Origin: Meandrina meandrites | Taxonomy: Eukaryota > Cnidaria > Anthozoa > Scleractinia > Meandrinidae | Direction of reading: 5' to 3' | Length of the DNA: 64,000 nucleotides | Assembly: GCA_963693305.1 (NCBI GenBank) | Contig: OY855906.1 | Location: 2,410,501 to 2,474,500 of the forward strand | Shown here: positions 35,601-45,262 of the stretch, piece by piece | Position numbering within the stretch: the stretch's first letter is position 1 | Layout: every line of letters starts with the position of its first letter | Program-made: the position numbers and the translations under genes | The notes under the pieces: model-generated | Databases searched by the model: none | Seen by the model: the letters and a program-made list of their open reading frames with translations, nothing else | Told to the model about the DNA's origin: nothing

Positions 35601-38600
35601 TTCTATCACTAAGCCTGTATAATAGACATTGACAAGACTGGCTGTACCACATGCTATGGCCACTTAAATAAGCTAATCAGTGCAATGGAAGTGCATTGCC
35701 AATACTTCAGTTATTACTAATTTGTGGGAAGAAATGATAGAAAGATGTGTTGATTTTGCTAGGCTTGTGTCCGGTTGCGTTAGGCACAGATGGCGGAGGC
35801 TCTGTGCGTATTCCTGCTGCAGTTTGTGGAATAATAGGAATAAAAGGTGAGCATTTATACCCTGGCACTTGAATGCAATAGTTTTCCTCTGCCCCTTCCC
35901 CCTTCCCCCTCCTCTACACACACATTTAAGTCATTATAGTAATTATGCTATTTCCATGTTCAATTCTTGAAGGAAACAAATGTGGAGCTCATTGCAGTGG
36001 GTGCAGGCACATGTTGCCTGTAACTAACTCAGTGTAGTAGCAGCATCTGACAGGGTTTAATAATCCTATTTAGTATCCAACACTGCTTCGTAGATTACAA
36101 ATAACGGGTGAAACGAGTACAAATATCACACGACATTTGTACTCATCTCATTCCCCGGGGTGTAGTATCGCTGTAAATTTTTACTTATCATTTGTATTTT
36201 GACTTGCCCTTTGGGTTCGCCAAATTACTGCATGACTCGTAAAAATATACAGCGATACTATTCACTAAAATGTCTAATAAGATGTTATTATTTTCTTACC
36301 CAATAATTTATTGTCAGTCATGGGATTTCACAAAGTTGCATCACAAACTGGTGACCTTAGTATTACTTAATTTTAGTAAACAACTTCTGTGTACATTTCC
36401 TTGATTTAGCTTCATGTGGTCGCATAAGCACAAGTGGTGAGATACCACTGGCACATACTGTCAGTTATACTGGTAAGTCCTGATGTAAACTTGTTAAGAA
36501 TTCCATGTACAAACCTGAGCTGTTTTCTAAGAATTTCCACTTCAAGTATAAACTCTGCCCAATAGCTTTCATTTGAAGGGTCACACACTAGGGTTTCATT
36601 CACAAAATTCAGTTTGAACCACCTTGTGCAGTATAATAAACAGTCCCACATTAAAGCACTGCTTAATAGCTTTCACTTCAGTGAATCAGTTTCAAGAATA
36701 TCAATAGTGACTCATCAAGTTGGATTCATAATCAGACTCATTGAATAACTTTTTTTCAGGACCTCTGTGTGCAACTGTAAGAGATGCCGCCCTGGTATAT
36801 GGTAGGTACTCATAAGCTCCTTTGTTCCTTTAAATAACTTGTGAATTTGGAATCCTTAGATAACTACGGAGGCAGTGTGGCCGAGTGGTTATAGAGTGCC
36901 GGACTTGAAATCCAGAGGTCCCTGGTTTAAGTCCGTTCTGACCACTTGCTGGATCTCGATTGTCCTGAGTTCAGCACTTCGGTCACGCTTGTAAATAGCC
37001 AACTGGTCTGGCTCCTTCCAGTTGGGATTTTTATCCATGTTTTGTTTATTTAATATGTTATGTTTGTTTAGTATAGTATTTGTTTCTTATACACGGCGCT
37101 ACAAGCACCTAGCTTTAAACAGAAACCGTGTATAATGCATCGGTCAATTCCAGCAGTGCCCATCCCCCCCCCCCCCCCCGGGCTAACCCCCGGGCATTAG
37201 CATTTTTTTAAAAAAAACTTGGCAAATTCCCCGAGGTGGGGATAAAGGAACCGGGCAAATGCCCCGCTCCTGGGTTGATTGTTTTCAATCTCTCGATAGG
37301 TGATATAAGAATATAATACAAGTTGTGGCTTCTTAGCAATGAAGAAATATCTAAAATTGAGAAAATATACCTTTTAAAACATCTACGAGCATCCACGAGC
37401 TTCTCTAGTCCTTCATGGACTAGCTAACCTGCAACGTAGTCCACGTCTTGGCCTATAAACGCCTCCATCACGAATACGCGACTCACTCCACGGTTTTGAA
37501 ACCTCGTGTCAAATGCCCGGGGGTCAACCCGAGGTACGCAAATGCCCCACCCTCGGGACGGGCAACATTAGGAAATGCCCCGCGGTTGCCCGGGGGGGAT
37601 GGGCACTACTGGAATTGACTGATGCATAAATAAAGTTGCTTTACCTTTTTTTACTAAAATAAAGGTTTTACCTCAATTATAAGTTCATTTGTTCGCCTTA
37701 CGTTTTCTTGCAGCATTCCTAGCAGGAGAAGACCAGGATGATCCAAAAAGTGAGTTCATGTCGTAGTGTGGTTTTTGGTATCACGATAGTATAAATAGAA
37801 TAAATCACAACTCTTGGCGGGAAAACATGGAACCCAAGTGCGGAAAAACGCGCGCAATCCGAGTCGTGATTAGTTTGGCTTTACTCCTGATTGGTTGAAA
37901 AATGAGCATGTTTGCTCTGATTAGTCAGGGCACTTTGCACGAGTTTTTTAACCAATCATAATAACATGAAATGTACTGACTTCACTAAAGTCGACGCACA
38001 TCTTCATTTTAACCTCCCCTCTCGCTCATTGACAAATTCAAGTGAAATACGACGACATTTACATATAGAAAACACTAATGAAACAAGCAAACAAACAATG
38101 ACATTATTTCGTGTAGTGTAGTAGGCTATTGCTGGAAAATGGGCAAATTTATTATTTCTTTTTGTGATCTCTAACAGCTCTCGGACAACCGGAGGTGACT
38201 CTGGAAGGATTTGAAGACATTTCATCTCTTGAGGGGATTACGCTTGGAATAGACTGGAAGTATTTCAAGGTATCTAAAATTGTCTGACAGTGAACCTGTA
38301 TAAAGCTAAACAAGGTTAATCTAGATGTAGCGTGATTCGTAAGAAAGGGGCGGACGAACCCAGACCGTCTGTTAAAAGCAGGCTCACCTGGATGTGTCTA
38401 CATTCATGAATACAGTTCGCGGGAAAAACAAACGTCATGCTTAATCTCTCTTGTGTCTGACAAACCTCCGTTCATGTTATGAAAAAGCTACTGCAATAGT
38501 TTCATCATAAACAAAAATACGGCCAACAACCTTGGAAAAAGAAATGGCAATATTTTGCATTTTTATGCTTTTTGCCTTTCTCCAAAACGTTGCTGTTGTT

Positions 38601-41600
38601 AGTAAACCGAGCTGTTTAGCGGCGTTAATTTGTCAGTATGAATGGCCTTATCAGATTACGTTAGTTGTTCTTTTCGTTAGCAAACTTCTGCTCTGCTAAT
38701 AAATATCACTTATTTCCTAGGACTGCGATCCAGATGTCTATAAACAATGTGAAAAAGGTACTGTATTTTTACCTGGACTCCAGATCGAGCGGTCTGGGTT
38801 CAAGCCCTGGCCGGGGTCACTGTGTTATGTTCTTGGGCAAGACTCTTTACTCTCATAGTGCCTCTCTCTACCCAAGTGTGTCAATGGGTACCAGCGTATT
38901 TAATCAGCTGGGGTAACCCTGCGATAGACTAGCATCACATTCCGGGGGGAGTAGTTTCTTTATGCTAGCAACAGAAGCCAGAGCTCGCCCTTTGCTGTTT
39001 AGCATTTTCAGTATGTAGCTAAGCTATAATGGGATTACTCCTTCCCGGGGACTTCCAGCCATATGTCTTCAGTATACTTCGAGCCTTGTCTGAGTAGCTA
39101 GCTTCCTACATTTTTTGCTGATACTTATACTGATAGAACATTTTCTTCTTAACAGCTGTGGAGTATTTGAAAGACAAAGGAGCCTCAGTAGTTGCGATTC
39201 AGATTCCGGAGTTACAGGTAACGTTTGTTGTACTTTTACCAACTTCATTTTAGGTTAAGAACGATTTTTTGAATGGAAAATATTTTTCATCTTACAGAGA
39301 CCTTAAACCCATTTCACGCTTTTAATCTCTCCGAGTTAATGGAATTATGTTTCCAATCGAGCGGTTTCATTTAAATGCGTAAAACCAAAACCAAAGTAAT
39401 CACTCAAATGACCAATCACAAAGGACATGGACAATCAAGTCTACCAATCAAAACGTGAAGCAAATACATGTAGCCGCCCCGAAGCGCGGGAAAACGTGTG
39501 CAAGCAAGTCACGATTGGTTTTGTATCTACTTCTGATTGGTTCGAGATTTTTAGTAGTATAAATGCAAAAACAAAGCAATTACGGATTACTTTTGACACT
39601 CAATCAACAAAGTTGTGAGACTCTTGATGGACAAAAGGAGAATCCATTTTTTGTCACCATAAATGATCTAATGTATTATCTCGGACGCAAACATGTCGGA
39701 TATTAGTTCTTGTATGGAAATCCAATGTCAAATTATTTTTCGTGAATCTTGTAAGTGTTTGAAGTGCAAACACGCGAACTCTGCTCAATCAATGGTTCCT
39801 TTTTTGCTGCTGTCAATCATCTAAGTGGTCTCCTTTGCAGCCGTTGTCTGGGCTCATCACGCAACGCCCCCTTCGGGGGGAGAGAGATGTAGCCACGAGA
39901 GATGTAGGTGGGCTAGAAAGCGCATGCATGTCTGTAAATTTTTTTCGCTAACCGTTGTGAGGTCACCCAAGACTGAGAAGACTTTCTACCAACACACGCC
40001 ATTGATGTATGCCTGTTCGATATTTTGCCCGTAAAAGGCCTTCATACAAGACCTTCACAAGTTCTTTTCGTTGCTAGATAGTAGTTATTGATTTAACAAA
40101 CTATAGGGCACAAGGCACAGAGACGGATGTTTTTATGAAGTCCGGCTTTTTATCGAGTCTATCCCTAAGTTACCCATTGGCTACCTATGTTTGCTTTTAG
40201 GAGACATTTTCTGCCCACGGAATCACCATAATTTCAGAAATGGCGACTGGATTGGAAGAAGAATTTCATAAATACTACAATGAAATGGTAAATATCTTAA
40301 TAAACATTAGTTTTTTAATCGTAAGAATACAGCGAACTGAACGTGATCTATTGCTCTTTTGTATTCAAACTACATGACCTGGATGGAAAGAGGCACTGTG
40401 AGGATAAGGTGTCTTGCCCAAGAACTCACATGGGTAGGGTGGGTAGACTTGTCGATCCAACGAACTATGCCACCAAGCCTTTCTTTGAAAGAGTTGGAGA
40501 ACTATTGTGTTTCCTGTAGCTCAATTTATATTTCTTTACAGCGAAAATAGCTCTTGTTCCACAAACAGCAGATAACACAAAGAACTAGGATTATGAGGTT
40601 TAAAGCAACACGTCCATTCTGTTTCAATGATTTACAGAACGCCGAATCTGCGACCAATTTGAGCATGGGAAGAATGGTCACCGCGCGCGACTACTTCCAG
40701 GTGATACTTTACTCTGTGTCTGTCTGTCTGTCTGCCTACCTACCTGTCTTCCTGCCCACCTATCTTCCTGTCTGTCTGCCTGCCGACCTGTCTGTGTGTC
40801 CGTCTGTCTGTCTACCACTCTGCCTGTGTGTGCAACATATTGGACTATTCCCCCGGAATCACATCTCCCTCTGTCAGCTTTGTGAAAAAGTCTTTTTACA
40901 ACATGACTGTGAACAGTCTACGCTATAGAACGTATAAAATATCATGATACTTCAGTCACTTCTTTCAACAGGCCATGAAGCAGCGTACACGGGCGATGAC
41001 TTTCTTGAAAGCAATTTTTGAAGAGGAGGGAGTAGATTGTATCCTAACTCCAGGTGACTTGATAAAATGTTTTCATTGATAAGCGGAATAGTGACTTGAA
41101 TAATGTGAAAAATAATTGAAGAGGCGTACTCAAGTCAAATTACTTGGAAAAAGAGTTTTCCGAGCCCCCAACGGGAGTCGAACCCATGACCTTCCAGGTA
41201 CCGGTTGGACGCTGTAACCAGGTACTGAGCTATGGAAGACTCATGGTGAGCGAGGTCATATACTAGGTCCTTATGTGTGACACATGTCCTGCTAACTGCA
41301 AGGCTCAATATGTCGAAAATGATAAATGTGAATATATGATAAGTTGAATTCATTTTTCCGAGTAACTTGACTTGAGTACGCCCCTTCATTTATTTTTCAC
41401 ATTATCCAAGTCACCATTTCACTTATCATATATTCTGAATGGTCATGAGTTCGACTCCCGTTGGCGGCTCGGAAAATTCTTTTTCCGAATAATTTGACTT
41501 GAGTACGCTTCTTCATTTAGGTATCTTGAACAGTTGTTTTCATCGAAGTATCTAAAATTCATCGCAAAAAAATAAATAAATAAATAAATAAAAATAAACG

Positions 41601-43052
41601 CCAAAAATAAACCACGATGCTCCATCTTGCACTCCCAGCGTGACCCAGGGGAGTATACTTCATTCCCACAGACCTCACCCTTCTATTAAAGAGCGGCCTG
41701 CTTGATAATTCGGCCAGTTTCAGTAAAGTTTAGGTCTCGGTACCCTTGCTAGGAGAATTCACCCCACCCTCCTCCCCGCAGCGATGGAACATATTTCCTC
41801 ATGGTCTCCCGACTCGCAAAGCCTCTGGCCGATGCTCCCATATCTTATGCATCTGGTCCATTTGGCTTTGTGTGTGGGGTGTACCTGGTGAGAATGTCTT
41901 ACTGTAAATCTAAGGAAACAACTACTGTAAATCAACCAGAAACTTGTTAAAAATTCCAACTAGCAGGAGGCTGACCAGCTGGCTATATACAAAGCGTGGA
42001 GGAGTTGAATTTGGGATCGCCGAAGACAAATCCATCTAGTGGCGGGGGGGGGGGGGGGGGGGGGGAGGAGGAGGAGGAGTCCGGATTACAAGTCCAGCGC
42101 CCTAATCACTAGGCCACGCTGCCTCCTTCCTGTCTCCTTGTTCCTTTAGTGGGAGCTGGCTCCTTAACATAATTTGCATTATATTACAGGAATTGCGACA
42201 AAGGTACCGGAGATTCCCGAGGATGCTTTAGAATATGGCGAGGGAAATCTGCAGAGGACCACTCAGCTCATGAGGTGAGATGAAGCAGACGGTCAGTGAA
42301 AAGCGCGGGAAAAGTCACGTGTTCCAACTGGTGATTGATTTGAGTCTTACCCCTGATTGGCTGTTTGAACAGTGTCTCCGTTTTGATTGGTCGAAGTATA
42401 TTGAATTGGGTTTCTCTGTAGTTCATTGTAAAACTCGACAAACAAAATAAGGGGAAACATGCCCATAGGACACTATGTATCCAACTGCAAGGAAACAATG
42501 TCAACGGTAATTTCGAGTAAAAATTTCGAAAACTGTAGGAACCCTCTCGATGGAGGTTGTCCTGTTTTTATCAAAATTCCGGAGACTCTGCTGTCTCGTC
42601 GCATGCAAAAGGTTTTCGCCCCTCCTACTAATACGGTCAGAGCGATATCGCCAATATTTCTGCAAATCATAGGAGAGCGTACTGCAGATAAATATGCGGG
42701 TAAACGTCTTTTTACAATTCGGCAACTTCGCACGACATTAACATTATTAATTCCGGTTGGTTTGTGTATTTTAATACGCTGGTGAGGTTTACAGACTAAC
42801 CGGATAGTGTTTTTTCGGTATTCAAGCTTTCAAACTTGAGATGTGTTTTATTTCAGGTACATGGGACTCGGTAATTTTACTGGTATTCCTGGCATGACTC
42901 TTCCAGTTGGTTATGATGATAAAGGTCTTCCTATTGCCCTGCAAATCATGAGCTCTTGGTGGAACGAACATATCATGTTGCGTGTTGCACACGCGGTTGA
43001 AGGCTTCTTGTCTAGGAAAAAACCTCAAGTGCATTATAACTTGTTGGAATAA
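25986..43052 (+). CDS. plant-type fatty acid amide hydrolase-like amidase, 21 exons
   Basis: Amidase-signature serine hydrolase, probably cleaving fatty acid (N-acylethanolamine) amides at membranes. The exons are 25986-26126, 27269-27334, 27433-27467, 28614-28742, 29136-29201, 30127-30247, 30833-30925, 31824-31984, 32966-33051, 35763-35846, 36410-36472, 36760-36801, 37714-37749, 38178-38269, 38721-38757, 39156-39217, 40201-40287, 40638-40700, 40972-41053, 42190-42274 and 42857-43052. Phases all agree, giving 1,827 nt (608 aa); Arabidopsis FAAH is 607 aa. An N-terminal hydrophobic anchor (residues 2-17) is followed by Lys212 (GVPVAVKEE), cis-Ser289 (GGSSSGS) and nucleophile Ser313 (GTDGGGSVRIP). 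HELGIGTTGNNPN is typical of the plant-type group. Substrate is inferred from family. The exon 2-4 boundaries are the least certain part. Confidence 0.92.
27478..27692 (+). repeat. pyrimidine-rich dispersed repeat, copy 1
   Basis: TAGTGGTTCCCTCCTCTTTG followed by TTTCTCCCAGTTC, CCACCTTGGGAC and ACCCTCCTGTCC phrases matches 34957-35172 along its length. It lies a few bases after amidase exon 3. Non-coding apart from a chance ORF. Confidence 0.6.
28770..28937. mobile_element. 168-bp MITE with TTCCAGAAAATATCCATAC ends, copy 1
   Basis: The left end TAGTTCCAGAAGGTATCCAT and right end ATGGATATTTTCTGGAAC are inverted repeats. Two further copies sit at 55405-55590 and 55655-55810. This copy starts 28 bp after the exon 4 donor. 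Confidence 0.68.
29441..29910. mobile_element. MITE copy 2 with AGAGGGTC ends, G20 run and TTAC target duplication
   Basis: The ends are AGAGGGTCATACAGGGG and, inverted, AGAGGGTCGTACAGGGG. TTAC flanks both sides (29437-29440 and 29911-29914). A run of about 20 G (29454-29473) has expanded inside the left end. Internal phrases match the copy at 15966-16410. The 4-bp target duplication at two independent sites supports true transposition. Confidence 0.78.
30469..30545 (-). mobile_element. tRNA-derived SINE head
   Basis: The minus strand reads as a tRNA-like sequence: a box-A-like TTCATAGTACAGTTGGTC and box B GGTTCAAATCC. It is flanked by two copies of a 60-bp phrase (AAATGATTCATATGTGAACTG, 30359 and 30620 regions). 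The stems are too imperfect for a working tRNA gene. Confidence 0.5.
30833..30925 (+). CDS. amidase exon 7, catalytic lysine
   Basis: 31 codons ending in DGVPVAVKEEFHV. The Lys of VAVKEE is residue 212 in the joined protein and aligns with the general base of amidase-signature enzymes (Lys142 in rat FAAH). Acceptor CTTTAG, donor GTG/GTAAGA, phase 0. Confidence 0.92.
31174..31603. mobile_element. Tc1/mariner-type MITE with CCATAAATGAT ends
   Basis: CCATAAATGAT on the left and its exact complement on the right, each flanked by TA. The interior has repeated TAAGCGCC/TAAGCACCA and AATAAGTGCCG phrases, and the two halves are partly complementary. It lies in the intron before amidase exon 8. Confidence 0.65.
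31824..31984 (+). CDS. amidase exon 8
   Basis: Starts at TTTTAAG/GTGCCATAT and encodes VPYYARCGTTFMG, then DASIVKKLRDGGAIIIGMSN and MHELGIGTTGNNPN. Placing the acceptor here makes the join to exon 7 the same length as in plant FAAH. The exon ends in phase 2 at ACAG/GTAACT. Confidence 0.9.
32091..32371 (-). mobile_element. tRNA-derived SINE with 8-bp target duplication
   Basis: Flanked by CAGTCATA on both sides (32083-32090 and 32372-32379). The minus strand starts GGAGGCCTGGTGGCCTAATG (A-box region), has box B GGGTTCGAGCC at 32331-32341, and continues with a conserved body containing TTGGGCAAGATACTTTACTC, ATGGGTACCGGCG and GGGGGAGTAG. A truncated copy lies at 38776-38995 and a fragment at 40376-40487. 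Confidence 0.82.
32966..33051 (+). CDS. amidase exon 9, cis-serine loop
   Basis: Encodes LHGTPRNPYNVNYYTGG followed by SSSGSAVAVAA. The Gly/Ser loop carries the cis-serine (Ser289) of the Ser-cisSer-Lys triad. Phases are 2 in and 1 out. The following intron is 2.7 kb and filled with nested repeats. Confidence 0.93.
33297..34864. mobile_element. foldback element with 88-bp inverted ends
   Basis: AAATACTAGTGAGCAGCACA to ACTTCAT (33297-33387) is repeated as reverse complement at 34775-34864 with about two differences. The 1.4 kb centre has no transposase that I can recognise. It directly follows a truncated copy of the G-rich repeat whose complete copy begins at 34957. Confidence 0.68.
34600..34741. 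repeat. 142-bp near-perfect palindrome
   Basis: GTCCGTATCGTGAAAAACTG to GGCAGCATTTTCAAGACC is mirrored around a GC-rich centre (CCGAGGCCGCAGGCCGAGG). The outer TTACCGGCT/GCCGGCAA also pairs. Almost every base is paired, so transcripts through the intron could form a long hairpin. Confidence 0.75.
34957..35172. repeat. pyrimidine-rich dispersed repeat, copy 2
   Basis: Begins GGAGGGACAGGGGGGTCTGA and ends CCCTCCTGTCC, with TTTCTCCCAGTTC and CCACCTTGGGAC inside, matching 27478-27692. Its first 60 bp are also present at 33226-33290. Confidence 0.62.
35763..35846 (+). CDS. amidase exon 10, nucleophilic serine
   Basis: Encodes LCPVALGTDGGGSVRIP and the AAVCGIIGIK helix start. The Ser of GGGSVR is residue 313, exactly 24 residues after the cis-serine, the same spacing as Ser217/Ser241 of rat FAAH. 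Acceptor GCTAG, donor AAAG/GTGAGC. Confidence 0.93.
36105..36285. repeat. dispersed inverted-repeat fragment
   Basis: ACGAGTACAAATATCACACG and GACATTTGTACTCATCTC form a small hairpin; GTATCGCTGTAAA and the inverted TATACAGCGATAC form another. The same motifs recur around 3437-3640 and 4259-4310 in the ARID1 intron, so this is a family with at least three copies here. Confidence 0.55.
36868..37075 (+). mobile_element. tRNA-Ser-like SINE
   Basis: The 5' part looks like tRNA-Ser(UGA): a box-A region GTGGCCGAGTGGTTATAG (36875-36892), anticodon-loop context GACTTGAAATCC and box B GGTTTAAGTCC (36924-36934). It runs straight into an unrelated body with CTGGCTCCTTCCAGTTGGG. The acceptor stem does not close, so it is a SINE and not a tRNA gene. 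Confidence 0.7.
37143..37618. mobile_element. GC-rich MITE with C/G runs
   Basis: The ends GGTCAATTCCAGCAGTGCCC and, inverted, AGTCAATTCCAGTAGTGCCC are followed by runs of C (about 16) or G. ATGCAT or TGCAT flanks both ends. Internal GGGGCATTTGCC-type phrases recur in both orientations. It abuts the SINE upstream and lies in the intron before amidase exon 13. Confidence 0.68.
37835..37965. repeat. fragment of a dispersed CCAAT-box-rich repeat
   Basis: GCGGAAAAACGCGCGCAATC, CGTGATTAGTTTGGCTTTAC and TGATTGGTTGAAA phrases match parts of 39380-39620 and 42290-42410. ATTGG/CCAAT boxes recur. Confidence 0.45.
38776..38995 (+). mobile_element. truncated SINE of the 32091 family
   Basis: Box B GGGTTCAAGCC (38796-38806) is followed by CTTGGGCAAGACTCTTTACT, CAATGGGTACCAGCG and GGGGGGAGTAG, the body of the SINE at 32091-32371. 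The A-box part is degraded. It begins only 18 bp after the donor of amidase exon 15. Confidence 0.7.
39380..39620. repeat. dispersed repeat with CCAAT boxes and a GCGCGGGAAAA core
   Basis: Contains AACCAAAACCAAAGTAATCA, ACCAATCAC, AAGCGCGGGAAAACGTG, GTCACGATTGGTTTTG and TGATTGGTTCG, ending in an AATTACGGATTACTTTTGAC region. Degenerate copies occur at 37835-37965 and 42290-42410. From memory, a repeat of this type is common in stony-coral genomes. Confidence 0.5.
40376..40487 (-). mobile_element. SINE fragment
   Basis: On the minus strand it reads GGCTTGGTGGCATAGTTCG then TTCTTGGGCAAGACACCTTA and CAGTGCCTC, the body of the SINE at 32091-32371. Both ends are lost. Confidence 0.5.
40718..40825 (+). 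repeat. TGTC/TGCC microsatellite next to the exon 18 donor
   Basis: Degenerate (TGTC)n and (TGCC)n tract beginning 18 bp after the donor of amidase exon 18. Confidence 0.8.
41107..41402 (-). mobile_element. tRNA-derived element with inverted flanks
   Basis: The minus strand has box-A-like TAGCTCAGTACCTGG and box B GGGTTCGACTCCC (41167-41179). It is enclosed by 40-bp inverted repeats (GAGGCGTACTCAAGTCAAAT and complement, 41117 and 41360 regions). A second partial copy with the same GTTCGACTCCCGTTGG follows at 41440-41520. Confidence 0.55.
42044..42126 (-). mobile_element. SINE head beside a G22 run
   Basis: The minus strand reads GGAGGCAGCGTGGCCTAGTG, ATTAGGGCGC and GGACTTGTAATCC, a tRNA-like 5' end related to the SINE head at 36868. 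It is truncated into an expanded G/GGA run (42044-42078). Confidence 0.5.
42857..43052 (+). CDS. amidase terminal exon 21
   Basis: Encodes YMGLGNFTGIPGMTLPVGYD and DDKGLPIALQIM, the conserved C-terminal block of amidases, then a short tail to the TAA at 43050-43052. The acceptor is TTTCAG/GTAC in phase 2. Confidence 0.93.
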
Positions 43053-43166
43053 ACCTCACAGCAATGTGGGACCTATTCCCTCGTCTCTTTTAGCCTTAAC
43101 ATGGTGTACATTGGCTCGCAACGCAATCTTTCGTCCAATGTATGTCACCATTAATCTTCTAAATAT

Positions 43167-43172
43167 AATAAA
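43167..43172 (+). terminator. candidate poly(A) signal of the amidase
   Basis: AATAAA 115 nt after the amidase stop codon, the first canonical hexamer downstream. Another occurs near 43310. Confidence 0.5.
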
Positions 43173-43319
43173 TGTAAGAATAATTTAATGATTTTAAGTG
43201 CGCTGTTTACAATTGTTAATCAAAAGCAATAGGAATATGGGTGAAAAATGGGTACATAGGTCACAAGAATAAATGGTTTGATCACACAAGAATTGTCTTG
43301 ATATGCACTGAATAAAAGA

Positions 43320-44370
43320 TAGAGATTATTTTTGAGTTGGGAGTTGATACACAAGGATGTCTAATCGACGAGACCCCGCGAATTTAATGTTCAGGGACGT
43401 TATATTATGTTTACGGCAGTGCAACCTTCAAGAGGGATCCGTGCATTCATTGTCTCTGATTGTTGATTTCTTGGAATCAATTTTCGCGCCCATATAACAA
43501 TGGATCCTTCGAGCGGAGGACATTCGACATCTGTTTTTCAACCATAGGTAATCAAAGCGTATTGAAACAGTAAGCCCTTTATTTCGCTTTATCCCCCACG
43601 AGCTAAGAAAATATTGGTAGTCTACTATGAAAAGCTCTCGTCATCGGGAATATTTAAAAAAAATAGCAATAAATACAGGAAAACATGACGACGTAAAAAG
43701 CAGTTTCCAATGCTGATAGGAGAGTTTTGCTAAATTTCGAAGAAGAGATTTGAGCCAAGCGTCGCGTTTTCAAGTTTGCTCCATTCTCGTCATATCTTTA
43801 ACCTTTTCATTTCCCAATGGTTCCTGTCATTTATCAAGTACTATTTAACAAAAATTTAAAATTATTCGGTCGGATTAACTTATATCCAGACGTATCTTAA
43901 CTTTCCAAAATCACGTTTCAAGCTCATTGTCAATGGCTGTGTAACAAATAACCCTTTTTCCCACCTCTTGGCGTGCGTTCACACGATCAGAAACATATAT
44001 ATCACACGTGCAAATAACAGAAAGATCAATTTTTAATATACTACAATTAAAAGATTATTTTTGAGTTGGGAGCTGATAAACAAGGGAGTCTATTGGAGGA
44101 GACCCGGTGAATTTAATTTTAAGGGACGTTTACGGCAGTGCAACCTTAAAAAGGGATCCGAGCATTCATTGTCTCTGGTGATTTCTTTGAATCAATTTTC
44201 GCGCGTAGATAACAATGGATCTTTCAAGCGAATGAAACACTGAGCGCAATGGCTCTGTAACAAACCCCTTTTCCCACCCCTTAGCGTGCGTTCACACGAT
44301 CAGAAACAAAAATATCACAAGTGCAAATAACAGTAAGATCAATTTTTGATATACTACAATTGGTTTAACA
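43320..44370. repeat. degenerate tandem duplication downstream of the amidase
   Basis: GATTATTTTTGAGTTGGGAG to AACAATGGATC (about 43325-43505) recurs at 44053-44222, and GCGTGCGTTCACACGATCAG with its flank (43970-44050) recurs at 44283-44362. The second unit lacks the roughly 400-bp middle. Identity is about 85-90%. No conserved reading frame spans the units. Confidence 0.65.
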
Positions 44371-44947
44371 GGTATGATACAAATAACGAGCTATTCTAAA
44401 TTTCCTCTATCTATAAACTGAACTAAGACAGTTTCTTCGTTTTGACGAATACTATCTTTGAAGATGTATAGTGTTTAAAAGTCAATTGGTCCGTCGTTTA
44501 CATTCTGCCGCAATGGGAAGAGAAAAGGTCCAAAAAAATGCTCCTTTAAAATTACACATATTAACCTATACGCAGGTATATAGAAAATTCTCAGTAAGGA
44601 CTTCTCAGTTCATTTGTGCAATACTTATAAAATTTCATAGCATGAGAGAGGTTGTGCAACGGCTTCCCGCAAATCACATTTACATGATATTGCTATACAA
44701 ATATATATATACTCTGACAAGGTAACTGTAAATATTTTCAAAATTTCGTCAACCGTCCACAGCGGAAAAGGAAAGATAAATCTCTTCGCTGTTGCTCGTA
44801 AGGAACGCAGCCCTTGTATGACAATGCCAAAATTGCTTGGAGTACAACGCGGCGGCAAATACTGACGAAATTCAAAGAGCACGATACACTGTAGTCAAGC
44901 TTGTTTCATGAAATCCCCAAAATTCCATCTAAAGCTCGTTTACGAGT

Positions 44948-45262
44948 TTACATCCTGTTGACAATGTCAGCTCCAGGTCCCAAGTCGGGAAGGACATAGA
45001 GTTTGTCCAATTCAAGCGCATAGCAAAGTCTTGTAATCATTTCTTCGTCGACGGCGTCCATTTCGCGTCGACACGAGGTAGTCAAATCGGCTTCATAACG
45101 CCTCCGGTTTATGTCCACTTGTTTTCTCACTTGAGGAAGGTAGTGTAACGTTGCTCTTTGGCTGGGAGGAACAAGTTTTTGACAGCTCGGTGAGTTAGGG
45201 TGAGAGAATTGCGGTTGTGTTGCGAACACATCACCCATCGTTCTTGCACTGTGAAAATCCAT
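44948..45262 (-). CDS. unrecognised small protein, 104 aa
   Basis: Single-exon ORF from the ATG at 45262 to the stop at 44948, starting MDFHSARTMGDVFATQPQF and ending LPDLGPGADIVNRM. The composition is that of a real soluble protein: a Pro/Ser/Gln-rich first half, then a charged helical half (VDINRRRYEADL, REMDAVDEEMITRLCYALEL). It has no signal peptide or membrane segment. I do not recognise the family. An in-frame GTG upstream follows a CAACAG, so this could be the last exon of a longer gene. It lies tail to tail with the amidase. Confidence 0.5.
   Translation of the reverse strand: MDFHSARTMGDVFATQPQFSHPNSPSCQKLVPPSQRATLHYLPQVRKQVDINRRRYEADLTTSCRREMDAVDEEMITRLCYALELDKLYVLPDLGPGADIVNRM

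Larger units (their letters stand above)
33052..35762 (+). other. amidase intron 9, nested repeats
   Basis: Contains a truncated G-rich repeat (33226-33290), a foldback element with 88-bp ends (33297-34864), a 142-bp palindrome inside it (34600-34741) and a full G-rich/pyrimidine-rich repeat (34957-35172). No exon is needed, since exons 9 and 10 join in frame. 35300-35700 carries another dispersed repeat with CCATATTGGTGTACC motifs. Confidence 0.6.

Noticed and set aside
36868..36950. tRNA-Ser(UGA) gene.
   Set aside because: The A and B boxes and anticodon loop are recognisable, but the acceptor stem does not pair and a SINE body follows.
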